A DNA stretch of 64,000 nucleotides from Phascolarctos cinereus (GCF_002099425.1 NW_018344037.1:5200001-5264000); one strand, 5' to 3'. Shown: positions 1 to 12,471, counted from the first letter of the stretch. Program-made: numbers and translations. The notes: a model not told the origin generated them from the letters alone.

Positions 1-109
1 TCCTTGAAGGGTACATTCACATCAATTACAACACAGTTATATTTATGTACATCAGTAATAAGTGTAGTATGAAATGCATTCTTATATTGGAAAGAAGACT
101 AGAGTAGTA

Positions 110-232
110 TTGAGGAGAGCTGGATTCTAAATTCTTCTCTAATTGTTATTTATTTTATGATTTGGGCAATACAATTTTCTCTGCCTTCTTAACTATAAAA
201 TGAGGAATATAACAGTTATACTACCTCAAATA
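110..232 (+). repeat. MIR-like SINE remnant
   Basis: The right part carries the CORE-SINE order: a 'gggcaat' word, a pyrimidine-rich stretch, then 'ctataaaatgaggaatata', the usual '...cctcatctgtaaaatgag' end of MIR-type SINEs. The tRNA-like head is hardly recognisable. This is a short, old fragment and the call rests on the tail alone. Confidence 0.4.
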
Positions 233-246
233 TGTGTTTTAAGATA

Positions 247-2898
247 AGGGGGCAGAGCCAAGCAGGGACTTGCTTGACCTCTCCCCCAAACCCTTCCAAA
301 TACCTGTTAAAATGGCTCTAAGCAAATTCTAGAGTAACAGAAACCACAAAAAGACAGAGTGAAACAAATGTCAAACCCAAGACAAGCTGGATGGTTGATT
401 GGAAAGGTGTATTACACTGAGCTAGGAGAGAAATGCAGTTCAGAGTGGGCACGCAGGCAAAGACTAGGCCTCAGGAACTTGGAACTGGCCTCAGGGCACT
501 GAATCATGGGCATCTGCGGTGGTTTCCAGACTTCTTAATTCACAAACGCCAAAGACAACTTAGAAGGTCAGTAGGAAAGGTCTGTGAGAGAGAAACTGGG
601 TCCCAGCCTCAGTCTTGGCACAGCCCTGGGGTGGTGGCTGCTTCCAGAGCTCTCAGCCAACAGACTGTGGGGGAATCAAAATGTTGATCAGAGGTGGATT
701 GCAGGGATCTCTTTGCTGGCACTGGGGCAGGATTCTCTTGCTTTATTTGTGCTTGGATCTGGGTCACAGTTCTGGGTGGCTATCCTAGGATGAGAAGGAG
801 CACTGGTGTGGTAGAGCTTGTAGTAGTGGTGGAGAGGGAATCTTCCTTACAGTTCTAAGGCAAAAAAGATTGTTTGTGTTCACTCATACACCATAGCAGA
901 GACCAGGAAAGGAGTAAACAAATACCTCACCCTCCATCATATCACCTTGGAAGAACTGAAAATTTACAGATTTCTAGAAGTATCTCTGAAAAGAGCTGTA
1001 CAAAAGCCCTGAAGCTTGGGACAGTACATTCCCCACACTGGAAGCAGATCCCTACCTTAACAAAGAGTTTAAAGCTCAAGTAATTGACTGGGAACATAAG
1101 CAAACTGCGCAAAAAAGTCAGAACATAGAATCTTTCTTTGGTGACAAAGAAGATCAAAACATACAAGCAGAAGAAGACAACAAAGTCAAAGCTCCTACAT
1201 CCAAAGCCTGCAAAAAAAATTTGAATCAGTCCCAGTCCATGGAAGAGCTCAAAGACGATTTTGAGAAGCGAGTAAGAGAAGTAGAGGAAAAACTTGGAAG
1301 AGAAATGAAAGTGATGCCAGAAAATGATGAAAAACAAGTCAACAGCTTGCTAAAAGAGACATAAAAAAATACTGAAGAAGTTAACCCCACAAAAAAAAAT
1401 TGCTTAACCCAAATGGCAAAAGAGTTCCAAAAAGCTAATGAGGAGAAGAACGCCTTAAAAAGCAAAATTGGCCAAATGGAAAAAGAAGTCCAAAAGCTTA
1501 GTGAAGAAAATCTTTCCTTAAAAATTAGAATGGAGAAATTGGAAGATAGCGACTTTATGAGAAATCAAGATGCTGTAAAACAAATCCAAAAGAATAGAAA
1601 ACAATGTGAAACATCTCATTGGAAAAACAACAGACTTGGAAAATAGGTCCAGGAAAGATAATTTAAAAATATTGGACTATCTGAAAGCCATGATCAAAAA
1701 AAGAGCTGAGACATCATCTTTCAAGAAATTATCAAAGAAAACTGCCCTGATATTTTAGAACCAGAGAGTAAAATATAAATTGAAAGAATCAACCAATCAT
1801 CTCCTGAAAGAGATCCCCCAAGGAAAACTCCTAGGAATATTGTAGCCAAATTCCAGAGTTCTCGGGTCAAGGAGAAAATATTACAAGTATCCAGAATGAA
1901 ACAATTCAAGTATTGTGGAAACACTGCCAGGATAACATAAGATTTAGCAGCTTCTACTTTAAGGACCAGAGGGCTTGGAAAATAATATTCTGGAGGACAA
2001 AAGATATAGGATTACAGCCAAGAATCACCTGCCCAGCAAAGTTAAGTATAATTCTTCAAGGGGAAAATGGACATTCAGTGAAATAGAGGACTTTCAACCA
2101 TTCTTGATGAAAAGACCAGAGCTGCATAGGAAATTTGACTTTCAAGTACAAGACTCAAGAGAAGCATAAAGAGGTAAACAGCAAAGAGAAATCATAAGAG
2201 ACTTATTAAGGTTGAGCTGTTTACATTCCTACATGGAAAGATGGTATTTGTAACTGTATGTATGTATGGAGAGAGAGAGAGATTGAAAGATTGATAGATA
2301 GAGGACACAGGGTGAGTTGAAGATGAATGGGTGATATCTGGAGCATAAAATTAAGGGGTCAGAGAGGATTGTACTGGGAGAAGGAGAAAGGGAGTGATAG
2401 AAAGGGGTAAATTATATCACATAAAACAGACAAGAAAAAGGCTTTTACATTGGAGGGGAAGTGGGAGAAGGTGAGATGGAATGAGTGAATCTTATTCTTA
2501 TCAGGTTTGGCTTAAGAAAGGAATAACATACACACTCAATTAGGTATGGAAATCTATCCTACTCTACAGGAAAATAGGAGGGAAGGACATAAGAGAGCTA
2601 GGGGATGATGGAGGGGTGGGCTGATTGGGGGAGGGGATAATCATAAGCAAACACTTCTGAGGAGGGACTGGGTCAAAAGAGAGAATAGGATAAATGGGGG
2701 GCAGGATAGGATGAAGGGAAATATAGTTAGTTTTCCACAACATGACTACTATAGAAGTGTTTTGCATGACTACACATGTTAACCTGTATCAAGTTCTTGT
2801 CTTCTGAATGAGTGTGGGTGGTTAGGGAGGAAGGGAGAAAATTTGGAACCCAAAGTTTTAAAAACAAATGTTAAAAATTGTTTTCACTTGCAACTGGG
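247..2898 (+). mobile_element. HAL1-like LINE (ORF1 only, no ORF2)
   Basis: A non-LTR retroelement that begins with a 'gcagagccaag' L1-type 5' end and a purine-rich 5'UTR. It contains a decayed ORF1 (about 1200-2170) and ends at an A-rich tail near 2898 with no reverse transcriptase anywhere between. HAL1 ('half-L1') elements are known to have this design and to depend on L1 for movement. The 3'UTR, with 'gcatgactacacatgttaac' and 'aaatttggaaccc', differs from the tail of the L1 at 10656. A weak 7-bp repeat (TAAGATA) flanks the copy. What else: a decayed L1 with an internal deletion. Confidence 0.7.
1200..2170 (+). pseudogene. HAL1/L1 ORF1 remnant (coiled-coil RNA-binding protein)
   Basis: ORF1p of L1-type elements is a trimeric coiled-coil nucleic-acid chaperone. 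The open segment 1413-1646 shows a coiled coil with heptads such as KSKIGQMEKEVQKLSEENLS, and the C-terminal half appears further on as VKEKILQ-like and NLTFKYKTQE-like words (about 1870-2160). The frame is broken by at least four stops or shifts, for example just before 1375 and at 1646, so no full-length protein can be made. Two copies of the 21-residue coiled-coil unit are present. Confidence 0.7.
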
Positions 2899-3135
2899 AA
2901 ATAAGATACACGGGCAATGTAGTATAGAAATCTATCCTGCCCTACAGGAAAACAGAAGGGGAAAAAGATAAGAGAAGGGTGGGAGAGATAGAGGGGAGGG
3001 AAGATTAAGGAAAGGGGTATTCATAACGCATGCCATTTTGGGGTGGGGGAAGGGACAAGATGGGGAGAAAATTTGGAACTCAAAATCTTGTGGAAGTGAA
3101 TGTTGAAAGCTAAAAATAAATAAATTAATAGAGAA
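2899..3135 (+). mobile_element. Second LINE 3' tail, 5'-truncated and internally deleted
   Basis: Directly behind the first A-rich tail, a second block repeats the inter-ORF sequence seen at 2530-2640 ('gaaatctatcctgccctac'). After about 150 bp it jumps to an L1-type 3' end ('gaaaatttggaactcaaaat', 'aagtgaatgttgaaagcta') and an A-rich tail. This end resembles the L1s at 10656 and 34783, not the HAL1-like copy just upstream, so it is probably a separate insertion. Confidence 0.6.
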
Positions 3136-6100
3136 AAAAGGTTGAAATTTAAAAATGCATATTAAAGTTCTTCACAAACTAAGTCAATATATGCAAATAT
3201 AAAATGTTTACATTTAGTAATGTCAATTTTTTTGTGTTTACATTCATTAATTCACTCCATTAAAAAAAAAACTTTCAAGTCTTCCTATTGTGGATCCTTT
3301 GAAGTCTAAGCTCCTTTGTTATTCAGGCTCCTCCAAAAATCAAATTCAGCCTTCCACTATTCTATTTTAGAACCTTCATCTCGAAATAGATTTCTATACT
3401 CAGTATTCACTTAGTCAGCAATGTGTCCACCCAATCCCCATGAATACTATTTTTTCTTTTCTCAAGTTGAATTCTAACTATCCTTTAAATTCAATTTTGA
3501 GTTCTGTTTGTTTGGGGTTTTTTAGGTCCTCCTCACTTGCCACCATAGTGACAAATCATCTCTATTCCTATTGATCTCATATAGCAATTAAGTGTGCAAA
3601 ACTGATTTGCCATTTAATATTTGTTGATTTGTTTTGTTAGTTCTCTTCTAGGAGACATATGGCAATGAACTATAAAACTAAAGATCTATTACTGGAAAAG
3701 AAAAAGGATTGTTCACTTATTAATAATGAAATATGACAGATGAAAAGCAGAGTGACACACTGATACCTATAAAATGTCCCAAGGTCCAGAAAATTGAATT
3801 GGAAGAACATGGAAAAGATTTAGACAGAATGAGGAAACATGGACGGATTGTGATTTGAACCATTGGAAGGAATACCCACATTAGAGAATTCATGGATATC
3901 AGTGAAGTTCATAGGCTGTCCATTAATTATATACCCTTTATTAATTAACATTTCCATTTCTCTTCTATTCATAAAGTCCAATAAGAATTGTTGACAGATT
4001 CTTCGCACATAGTGAGCTATCAAAGCAATGATCAATAGATCATTGAGCATATGTCTATAATTCCAAAATAATTGAATTGTGACAAGATTGAGGATATTAT
4101 TCTGGATTTCTTAGCAGCCATTTGAGATTGTTCTACAGTTGATCTAATCAATTCCTGCACAGTCAAAAACACTGTAGAAAGTAAAATACAGTTAGTGTGT
4201 ATATATGTGTACCAAGTAAAATATTAAAGAATAATGCAAGAGAATGAAATGGTTGATAATCTTTGGATGAGTCAACCTAATTTAATCTTTCACTTTTCTT
4301 TGAAAGCTAAATACGTTTTCCTTCTACTTTTCAGTCTACAATAAATTTCTTTGGTTTTAATATCAGGCCACTTTTTTATGAGAGTGTATTAATGATAAAG
4401 CATATGCTTAGATAACTTTTTAGGCTCAGTTTTTTACTTCTATAATTTATAATAATAAACTGGAAAATAATCTCATGTATTAATGAAGTAAATGCATTTT
4501 CTTACATTTTAGTTAAGTGGATAGAATTATTGATGACATCATTGTCAAAACACTTGTACTTGCCATCTTTCATTATTTAAAGGACATATTGAAATAGAAT
4601 TTATGCTTATATCCTCCGTGCTGAAGGTTTTCCTCTAATAATATATAGTTCAACCATCAAGGTATTTTACACCCATTTCTATGATGAATCTAGTCTTCAA
4701 AATATGTTATTTACCTTTCAACTTATAACTTAAAAGATAAAAAATGACTAATATCAAAAACAATACTTTAGCCATCTGACTGAAGGATAGGAATAGTTTT
4801 TCTAACTTTGCTGCTCAAGAGTAGTAATTACATGTGAGTATATGTATTTACATATGTATATATATGTGAGTGTTTGGATGTATGCTTTGCAAACGGCTGA
4901 GAGGACAGTGCTAGTGTGCCCATATATTTCAATTTCAATGCAATATTTCACATTGAATGAATAACTATTTAAGCAGGCAAGCCCAGACAGAAAAAATCAC
5001 AAAGCAATTTCAAAAGAAATAGCTGATATCATTCATTTTGAAAGATGAAAATTAAGTAAAATAATGGAATCTTTAAAACATATATATATGCGTATACTTA
5101 CATATACATACATATGTAACAGATAAATTATTAAGAAACATAAAAATTAGAGTAAGATATTTGCTAGCCAAGTGCTACACACACATTGGGTCCTCAATTA
5201 AACATTCGTTAATATAAATGCTTACCCAAAAACGCCAGCAAAATCTAGATCAGTCTCTTCTTCTCTGATTGGGGTAAATACAAAAAGAAACCTAACAAGG
5301 GCCCTACCTGTCCCTTCTAGGGAAAATTTAAACCTAACAATAAAAATATTATAAAATTTCCAGCAAGGGCATAGAATAATTGGAGCCTCATAGAGTTTGT
5401 GGAATAGCCATTGTATATTTGAAAAGCCTGGATTAATTTTTCCCACTACGCACAAGAGCAACTAACTCTTCACTATATCATGGAACCCAGAAGAGGCCAT
5501 TAAGCTGTTCCTAAATAACTAAGCATGCACTCTCTACCACTTGCTGGACATCAGCCTCTAGTGATTTTAGCAAGTATAATAGACACAGTATCCCAGTGTT
5601 GAAAATAATCCAGCTATACTAAAAACAGCTTTACATATTTTTGGTTACTATTTGCTCCCTCTTTAATGGTAGCATAAACAAACTTTTTCTGTAATGCTGG
5701 TTTTAGCATGAAAAAGTAGATTGCAGAAACGGCCTTATGCATTTTTGCTAACAATTCTCTGTTTTTGTCATAATGAAAAACGAGTTAGTAGATTTATACG
5801 GGCTTATTTTGAGGGGGAAATTGTTTGACTGAACTCATGATATTATCAACAATAACTGTAATATCCCCTTCCAGAGCCAAGACCTTTTGCTGCAGTTGCT
5901 GTCTTATAGTCACCCTGCTGCTTCAAATGAGAGATGCACACACAAAGGGAATGCAGATGAGTATTTACGTATTTTTTTCATAAATGAATTTTCTTGAAGA
6001 TAATTATGCCTGGGTATTTATGATGATAGCTTTTGTAATGCTAGATAGAAATAAGTGTTGACATCACTGACTGAAATCCTGATGTGAAACATAATCATAG

Positions 6101-6185
6101 ATATATCATATCCCCCACCTTCACAGGAAAAACCTTCCTATGAACAGAGAAAACACTTACATGAGGGTGTGGGGATTTTGGAGTA
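3136..6185. other. Unassigned AT-rich DNA
   Basis: No coding frame of note, no RNA gene and no clear young repeat. The stretch 3290-3560 is pyrimidine-rich and has words like those of the L2 LINE 3' region ('aggctcctccaaaaatcaaa'), but the match is too weak to call. Small TA/CA runs lie near 4850 and 5080. The open frame at 3820-4050 has no recognisable domain. Confidence 0.5.
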
Positions 6186-6207
6186 GTTTCAATACCCAAG
6201 AAACAGT

Positions 6208-6325
6208 CTTTTGTTTTGTTTTGTTTTGTTTTTTTATTTATTATTTATTTATCTATTCATTCATTCACTCACTCACTCATTTATCTCTTCATTCATTTAT
6301 TTCATTTCTTTCTTTATTTGTTTTG
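6208..6325. repeat. Low-complexity T-rich / (TTCA)n tract
   Basis: A run of (TTTTG)n followed by (ATTT)n and then (TTCA/CTCA)n tetranucleotides. The open frames across it (6140-6510) are translations of simple repeat and are not genes. Confidence 0.85.
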
Positions 6326-6504
6326 TGCAGGTTGCAAAAGAACTTATTCTACTGTTTCTGCAACCTGATGGATTTAGATTCACGTTCTGCTATTGCATAA
6401 TATCAGAGATCTGGTTTCTATCCATATTCTTGGAAATCACCTTATTTGCATGTACTGTAAGATCTCTCTCCACTTTATATAACTACATTCAAGTACACTT
6501 TACT

Positions 6505-7157
6505 TTTTAAAATTTAATTTAATTGATTTTGTTACATTTGAAGTTCTGAACTGTCTCCCTACCTCTCCACTATGCATTAGAGAAAATCACCATTTGACAC
6601 AGATATAGATCTATTTATGTATATATGTATCTATCCACCCACCTATCTAACTATCTATATCTATTCTGTGTCAAATGGTAGCTTATATACATATGAAAAA
6701 GCATAGTATGCATATTTTCATTTATCACTTCTTTCTCTGGAAGTAGATAGCATCTTCCTTCATAGATTCTTTGTAGTTTATTTGAGTATTTATAATACTC
6801 AGAATAACTCAGTAATTCACAGTTGTTCTTCAAACAATATTACTGTTACTGTTTACAATGTTCTCTTGGTCCTGCTGATTTTACTCTTCATGATTTCATG
6901 AAGGTCTTTACATCTTTTTTTTCTACATCAACTAGCTTATCATTTACTACAAAACAACAGTATTCCATCACAGTTATATACCACAACTTGTTCATCCATT
7001 CCCCAATTGATGGGCATCCCATTAATTTTCAGTTCTTTGTCACCACAAAGAGAGCTGCTATAAATATTTTAGAATATAGAAGTTCTTTTCCTTTTTCCCT
7101 GATCACCTTGGGAAACAGAACTAATAGTTGTATTCCTGGGTCTCAAGTACCCTTACA
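6505..7157 (-). mobile_element. Old L1 3' end (ORF2 C-terminus plus 3'UTR)
   Basis: Read on the minus strand this is the 3' part of an L1. It holds the 'ccccaattgatgggcatccc' block, the 'accacaacttgttca' block and the 'tgttactgtttacaatgttc' block in the same order as the better preserved copies at 32610-34430 and 56219-62545. It is diverged. It ends at the hAT-type element that starts near 7158, about where the L1 words 'tattgctgggtcaaa' are still faintly visible. Confidence 0.75.
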
Positions 7158-7367
7158 GCAGACACATCAAACATGTGGTTGCAATATTCCCAAGAATAGC
7201 CCAAACCATATTAAATTGGAATTGGGAATATTTGATAAAATAATAAAAATAAAACATAGAACATATTAATGTGTATTTTTAGTCAATCTGCAGTCTTTTG
7301 GGATGATTATATATGGCTCAGTGGTACCTGTTTCTATTTTTGACCCCACTAGAATACCAAACTCATA
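7158..7367. mobile_element. hAT-type non-autonomous DNA transposon (MITE)
   Basis: The left end reads 'cagcagacacatcaaacatg' and the right end reads 'tttctatttttgaccccact', matching imperfect inverted ends of the CAGCAGTGTCAAA type that I recall from marsupial hAT MITEs. The AT-rich centre ('aataaaaataaaacatagaa') also fits. No transposase is encoded. No clear 8-bp target duplication survives. Confidence 0.55.
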
Positions 7368-7819
7368 CACAAGCATTCCAGGTGGTACTCTTCTTCTTCT
7401 TGGATTTCCAGGCTATCAACACAATCTTACGTCTGCAAACCATTTACAAATTGCCTTAAACATAATCACACTTTATCCCTATAATAGCCCTGTGTATAGA
7501 GCCCTAACAAGGAATTTTTTATGCTGAACAAGTACCTTAAATTGTGCCCTGGATAAGTGATGTGAAGCTTACACTCAGTTGTGGAGTAGAAGAGAATACG
7601 GCAGAGAAGAAGCTCATCATAGCTCACCATCAGACGTCTTCCTATCATAAACAGTTATTCTTGTTAATTGCTACTCAGTGATAGTTTCTATTATATTTAA
7701 GGATTGCAAATGTTTTCAGTTCCCTCTAAATTGAGGACTCTTTAAACTGGTGACCTGACACAAAGTATCAGTTTCTCCACCCGGCTAGGGCTCTGCACGT
7801 AGTGCAGGTATCATTATTC

Positions 7820-7955
7820 CATTATTCCTTTTTTCCCTCCTCGCAATATCAAAGAGCCAGTAGCAGGCCACTGAGAATCAAATTCAGGTCTTCTGACTCT
7901 AAGACTGTTATTCTTTCCATTATATTACATTCTTGTCATTTGTCAGAGCTTGAAC
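7820..7955 (-). repeat. MIR/THER-like CORE-SINE
   Basis: The minus strand reads as a MIR-type head. On the plus strand the words 'gagaatcaaattcaggtctt' and 'ctgactctaagactgttatt' correspond to the reversed '...ccaggattcaaacccaggtcttctgactccaagtcc...' segment. Diverged, old copy. Confidence 0.6.
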
Positions 7956-7994
7956 ATACTTACTACTACTCCAAAAACAGGATACCTTCCTAAT

Positions 7995-8488
7995 AACAAA
8001 CTGTACATTCTATTGGTGCGATAAAGATGCTTTATAAGTTTTCAGAGTGACACAACAAATGGTACATTTCCCACCTACAACTATTTGTCCAATGTCAAGA
8101 AGCTCTCTGAATATTTTTAACTACTAAAGATTACACAAAGAAAGCAATATTATCAGCCCAGAGAATCAATAAAAATGAACAACAAACCCCAAAATTAAAA
8201 TCATAATCACAATATACACATTATAATTATGAACTAATTAAGCTACAAAGACATCCTTAGTAATTTTAGCAATATGACTATAATATACTCCTTACAAAAA
8301 ATGAGTAGAGAGAAAGTTATTGTGTATGGTTGGACTGTACCACGAGAATATTGATGGCTGAATTAATTTTTAAATGTTGTATTATACAAATTAAATTACT
8401 ATGGGCTTACTTTATAGAACCAAGGGGAAAAATCCTTTCAAGAAAAATCATAATAAACAGTAGGAAAAACATAGGAATAACATTAACA
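7995..8488. other. Unassigned AT-rich DNA
   Basis: No recognisable gene or repeat. The sequence is A/T-rich without strong periodicity. Confidence 0.5.
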
Positions 8489-9240
8489 TTTCTCAAGCTG
8501 TACTTAAGTCAGCAATCATCAAAACCTTTCATGACTAGTTAAAAAATAAAAAATAAAAATTAATGGAACAGAGTAGGCAAGAAAGACCCAGAAGGAATTT
8601 ACTGTAGTAGTTTCATGTTTGATAAACCCACAACAAAAAATAAATATTTGAGGACTTCTTATTCTTAAAAGATAATTTCCATTTAAAAAAATTCTAGAGA
8701 AATAGAAAGTAGTTTGGCAGAAATCAGCTTGACTACAACCTAACCAGTAAACCATAATAAGATTCAAATCAACATCTGACCCACCTATATACAGAAGGTC
8801 ACATCATGTAAAATTTAGAAGAAAATGAAAAGAAATATTTCATTTTCCATAACTTGGGGTGAGAGTGAGGAAGTGGAAAGACTTAACCAAACAAGGAATA
8901 ATGATGAATTTTTAAAAAGATGATCATGAATACATAAAGATAAAAAGCTTGGAGAACTCTACAAGTTTACATAAAGCTAAAAGCTAAGAAATTACATAAA
9001 TACGACTAATGCATATAGAATAAGATAAAATGTGATTTACAACCAAGATATCAAGGGAATTGTTATAAATAAGAACAAGAGTTACTTCCCCAATAAATAA
9101 ACAAATTATACAGGGAAATGGGACTTTGAGAAAAAGCAGAACACTTGCACTGCTGTTGGAGCTAAAAATGGAAAGATAGTGACTAGGAAGAATTAATTTT
9201 CCAGCTGTTCTGGAATTCAGTTTGGACCTTTACTAGATGA
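8489..9240 (+). mobile_element. Decayed L1 ORF2 C-terminal fragment
   Basis: Scattered L1 ORF2 words appear in the right order. They are a decayed 'LYYKAAIIKTTW...WNR' block near 8490-8570, a 'FDKP' block near 8620, and a 'WQK' block near 8710. The counterpart of the Cys/Trp block (CWWNCEMIQPFW in the copy at 39762) lies near 9140-9235. Stops and shifts are everywhere. The match rests on order of weak words, not on a long alignment. Confidence 0.55.
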
Positions 9241-9254
9241 ATGACTGAATAGTG

Positions 9255-9512
9255 GGTACTTTTTAAAGCAGTGTGGTATAACTGATAGAGACTCAGCCCC
9301 AGAAATGGAAAGGCTTGCATTCTAACTCATCTCTGATTTATATATGCTTTCTGCCTAGAGGCCAGTTATTTAACCTCTCAATATTCTAAGGATATATGTA
9401 GCACTATGAGTTGCAGAGTAGTTGCCAACCTCTTCTGGCAAGGAAAATTTTTCATCTGGGAATTCCCTTTGTTAATGAAATCACAGGCTCATATCTTATC
9501 CCCCTTTGACTA
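9255..9512 (+). repeat. tRNA-headed SINE with 'TTGCAGA...AATGAAATCACAG' tail, copy 1
   Basis: A diverged tRNA-like head ('gatagagactcagcc') leads to a conserved tail with 'tatgagttgcagagtagt' and 'ttgttaatgaaatcacaggc'. Two other copies, at 17385 and 36720, share the tail in the same orientation, which shows that it is a dispersed family. I cannot give a safe subfamily name. Confidence 0.7.
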
Positions 9513-10355
9513 CTAAACCAATGAGGTCAAAAACAAAGAATGTAGTGCCATATTTACATTTATAGGAGCATTGTTAATGGATGCAAAAAAAAAAACCACC
9601 TAAAAGCAAAGTTTGTGTCCCTGAATCAGGGACACAAAAATCCAGCATACGTACAAAATGAAATATTTTGCACCAAAGGAATGCAAAAATGAATGCAGAG
9701 AAGCAAGAGATTTGTTTGAAATGACATAGGATGAAATTAGTGGTAGCAGGTGAGCATTCTACATAAAACCTTTATTAATGTAAAGAAAAACAAGGCTGCC
9801 AGATATTAGAGCTCTAATCAGCATAGTCATCATCAGAGGATTGATGACACAGTTTACATCCTTCTTCTTGACAGTGGACTAAAGGTGAATTGGCTATACA
9901 TTATCAGATGTGGCCAATATTTCAGTTTGTTTATCTTAATCATACTTTGACGTCAGATTATGTCATGAAGAGTCAGACACAACAAAAAATGACAACAATG
10001 ACAACAAAAATAAGAATAATGTAGCATAAATGTCCTTGCCTCCCTCCTTCACAGGATTGTTGTCTGTATTTAATGGAAATAATGTACTGTGTATCATGTT
10101 CTTTTAATTTTTATCATTCCTTTTTTTTTTTTACTTTTTTGGAGGTGAGAAGGTGTGGGGTGTAGGTGGGGGGTCGAGATGTCCATAACTGATATAGAAA
10201 TTAAACTGCCTCTTTAGATAAGGAACTGTTTTTCAGATAGTTGCCTGGGTCTATTGTGACATTAAATGAGTCGCTCAGAATGACACAGTGAGAGGTCTGG
10301 ACATGAAGCCATGAATCAACTAAACTAAGACATAATTGTGCTTCCTATTTATGAA
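9513..10355. other. Unassigned DNA with weak SINE-like words
   Basis: Mostly AT-rich sequence with A-runs (9583) and a G-rich tract around 10145-10175. Near 10195-10310 there are faint words of a minus-strand CORE-SINE ('gctcagaatgacacagtgag'), too weak to call. Confidence 0.4.
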
Positions 10356-10525
10356 AACAAAATCAATCAACAACATGTATTGCTTAAAAGATTACTGTTT
10401 TATTAGGCACTGGGCTAGGTACTGAGGATACTGAGACATGAGTAAAACACTCCCTGAACTATAGAAGCTTACAGTCTAATGAGAGAGGACAACTGTACAC
10501 ATATATGTATATACAGAATACTGAG
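10356..10525 (+). repeat. Ancient mammalian repeat module ('attaggcactgggctagg')
   Basis: The order 'ttattaggcactgggctagg', 'tactgaggatactgagacat', 'gaagcttacagtctaatgag' matches the module seen better preserved at 36030 and also at 26950 and 35447. It resembles an old mammalian-wide LINE or SINE 3' region, and the exact family is uncertain. Confidence 0.5.
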
Positions 10526-11446
10526 GGGTTGGGTTTTGATTTCATGATATTCCTTGATAGTCTGCTCCACTGTTCAAACACTCGGCAATCATATGTTTTC
10601 TTTTATTCTCTGAAAAAAATCTAATTTGTGCTACTTATCTATATTCTTTAGAAGACCAGTGGGAGCCAAGATGGTGGAGTAAGAAATAAGTTGCTCTCCC
10701 CCTCCCTTATCAACCTCTGAAAGCCCAGAAAACATTGCCCCAGGAAGCATTCTGGAACAGATGAACCAGCAGAAAGACAGGGTGAAGTAGTCTGGTAGCC
10801 CAGGAAGCTTGGGGGATTCATGTGAAAGGCCCCTCTCACTCTGGGGGAGAAGGAGTAGTGCAGAATGGGAGGTGTCCCAGCAAGCTGGTGGAAAGCCCCA
10901 CTTCAGCATACTGGGGAAGATCCTGAACCCCAGAGTAGGGGAGCAGTCAACACCAGGACCCTCTAGTGCCTCAGTAGGGCAGGAGAACCAGTGGAAATCA
11001 ACTTGGAAAACCACCACATGTCATGGTGTTCTCTGGCAGCCAAGTCTCCTGGTGCCTCAGCAAAACTCTGGGAAGCACAACTCTAAGAGGGAAAGTTCCT
11101 GGTGGAGAAACATCCTGCAGTAACAAAACATCCATCTTCAAGGCCCACTGAACAGGAGCCAAATAAAAGAGTGCAAGGCCTGGGTGAGCAGGCATCCTCC
11201 AGGGGCCAGACTACCCAAACCTACCCCTAGAGTTCCAATGTTGCTGATTCCAGCCTAACACCAGGTAAGCTGCCAGAACCATAGAGGATCCAACTGCATT
11301 TGAGGCCCTAGCACACAAAGCCAGTGACCAGGGCCAGGCTCCCAACATAAGAAGCTTGGGTCAGTACCCCTTGCTCCCCAACAGGAGAGCTCAGTTTTTG
11401 TAAAGGTCAGGAAATAAGCAAAAACCATGAGAAAAAGAAACATACA

Positions 11447-12471
11447 ATGACCACAGATTCTTATTACCCAGATAGTGAAGGTCAAGACAGAAATTCAGAA
11501 AAGGACACCATTGTGAACATACCCACATCCAAAATCTCAAAAGGGAATATGAATTGGTCTGAAGCCCAAAAAATCTTCTTGGAAGAACTCAAGAAGGATT
11601 TTAAAAGTCAAATAAGAGAGGTAGAAGAAAAATTGGGAAAAGAAATGAAACACATGCAAGAGAGAGTCAATAGCTTGGAAAAGGACGGACAAAAATTAAT
11701 TGCAGAAAACAAGTCCTTAAAAAATACAATTGGCCAAATGGAAAAAGTACACTGAAGAAAACAACTCCTTAAAAGCATAATTGGCCAAATGGAAAAGGAG
11801 GCACAAAAACTCACTGAGAAGAACTCCTTAAAAAATAAAATGGGTCAAACGGAAAAGGAGGTACAAGATCTAATAGAAGAAAATAACTCCTTAAAAATTA
11901 GAATTGGGCAAGTGGAAGCTAATGACTCTGAGACATCAAGAAACAGTCAAAAAGAAACAAAAAATGAAAAAACTTAAAATCATGATGGAAAAAAGAGAGT
12001 CTGGGCACCATCTTTCAGGAAATTATAAAGGCAAACTGCCCTGAAGTCCTAAAACCAGATGGTAAAATAGCCATAAAAAAAGTCCACCAATCACCTCCTG
12101 AAAGAGATCCCAAATTTAAAACAACAAGGAATATAATAGCCAGATTGCAAAATTACCAGGTCAAAGAGAAAATATTGCGAGTAGCCAGAAAGAAACAATT
12201 TAAAGATCACGGAACCACAGTCAGGATTATACAGGACTTTGGAGCTTCTACATTAAAAGATCGTAGGGCACGGAATACGATATTCCATAAGGCAAAGGAG
12301 CTTGGATTACAAGCAAGGATCAACTGCACAGGCAAAATGAGCATAATCTTTCAGGGGAAGAGATAGATATTCAATGAAATGGGGGGCTTCCAAACCTTCC
12401 TGATAAAAAGACCAGAGCCAAACAGAAAATTTGGTATTCAAATACAAGACTCAAGAGACATGAAAAGGTAA
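11447..12471 (+). pseudogene. L1 ORF1 (coiled-coil RNA-binding protein), broken
   Basis: It starts at the ATG of MTTDSYYPDSEGQDRNSEKD, the start shared with other copies in the window. A long coiled coil follows, containing about four tandem 21-residue units (GQMEKEAQKLTE..NSLKNK type, positions 11713-11925). Then come the RNA-binding and C-terminal parts (KEKILRVARKKQFKDHGTTV, about 12163-12222) and an end at GACATGAAAAGGTAA. A shift near 11750, a stop at 11977, further damage near 12000 and a stop at 12366 split it into pieces of 102, 62 and 73 residues. The protein normally binds L1 RNA in trimers. Confidence 0.8.

Noticed and set aside
6140-6510. Phe/Leu/Ile-rich 'membrane' frames
   Set aside because: They translate T-rich simple repeat and have no support as genes.
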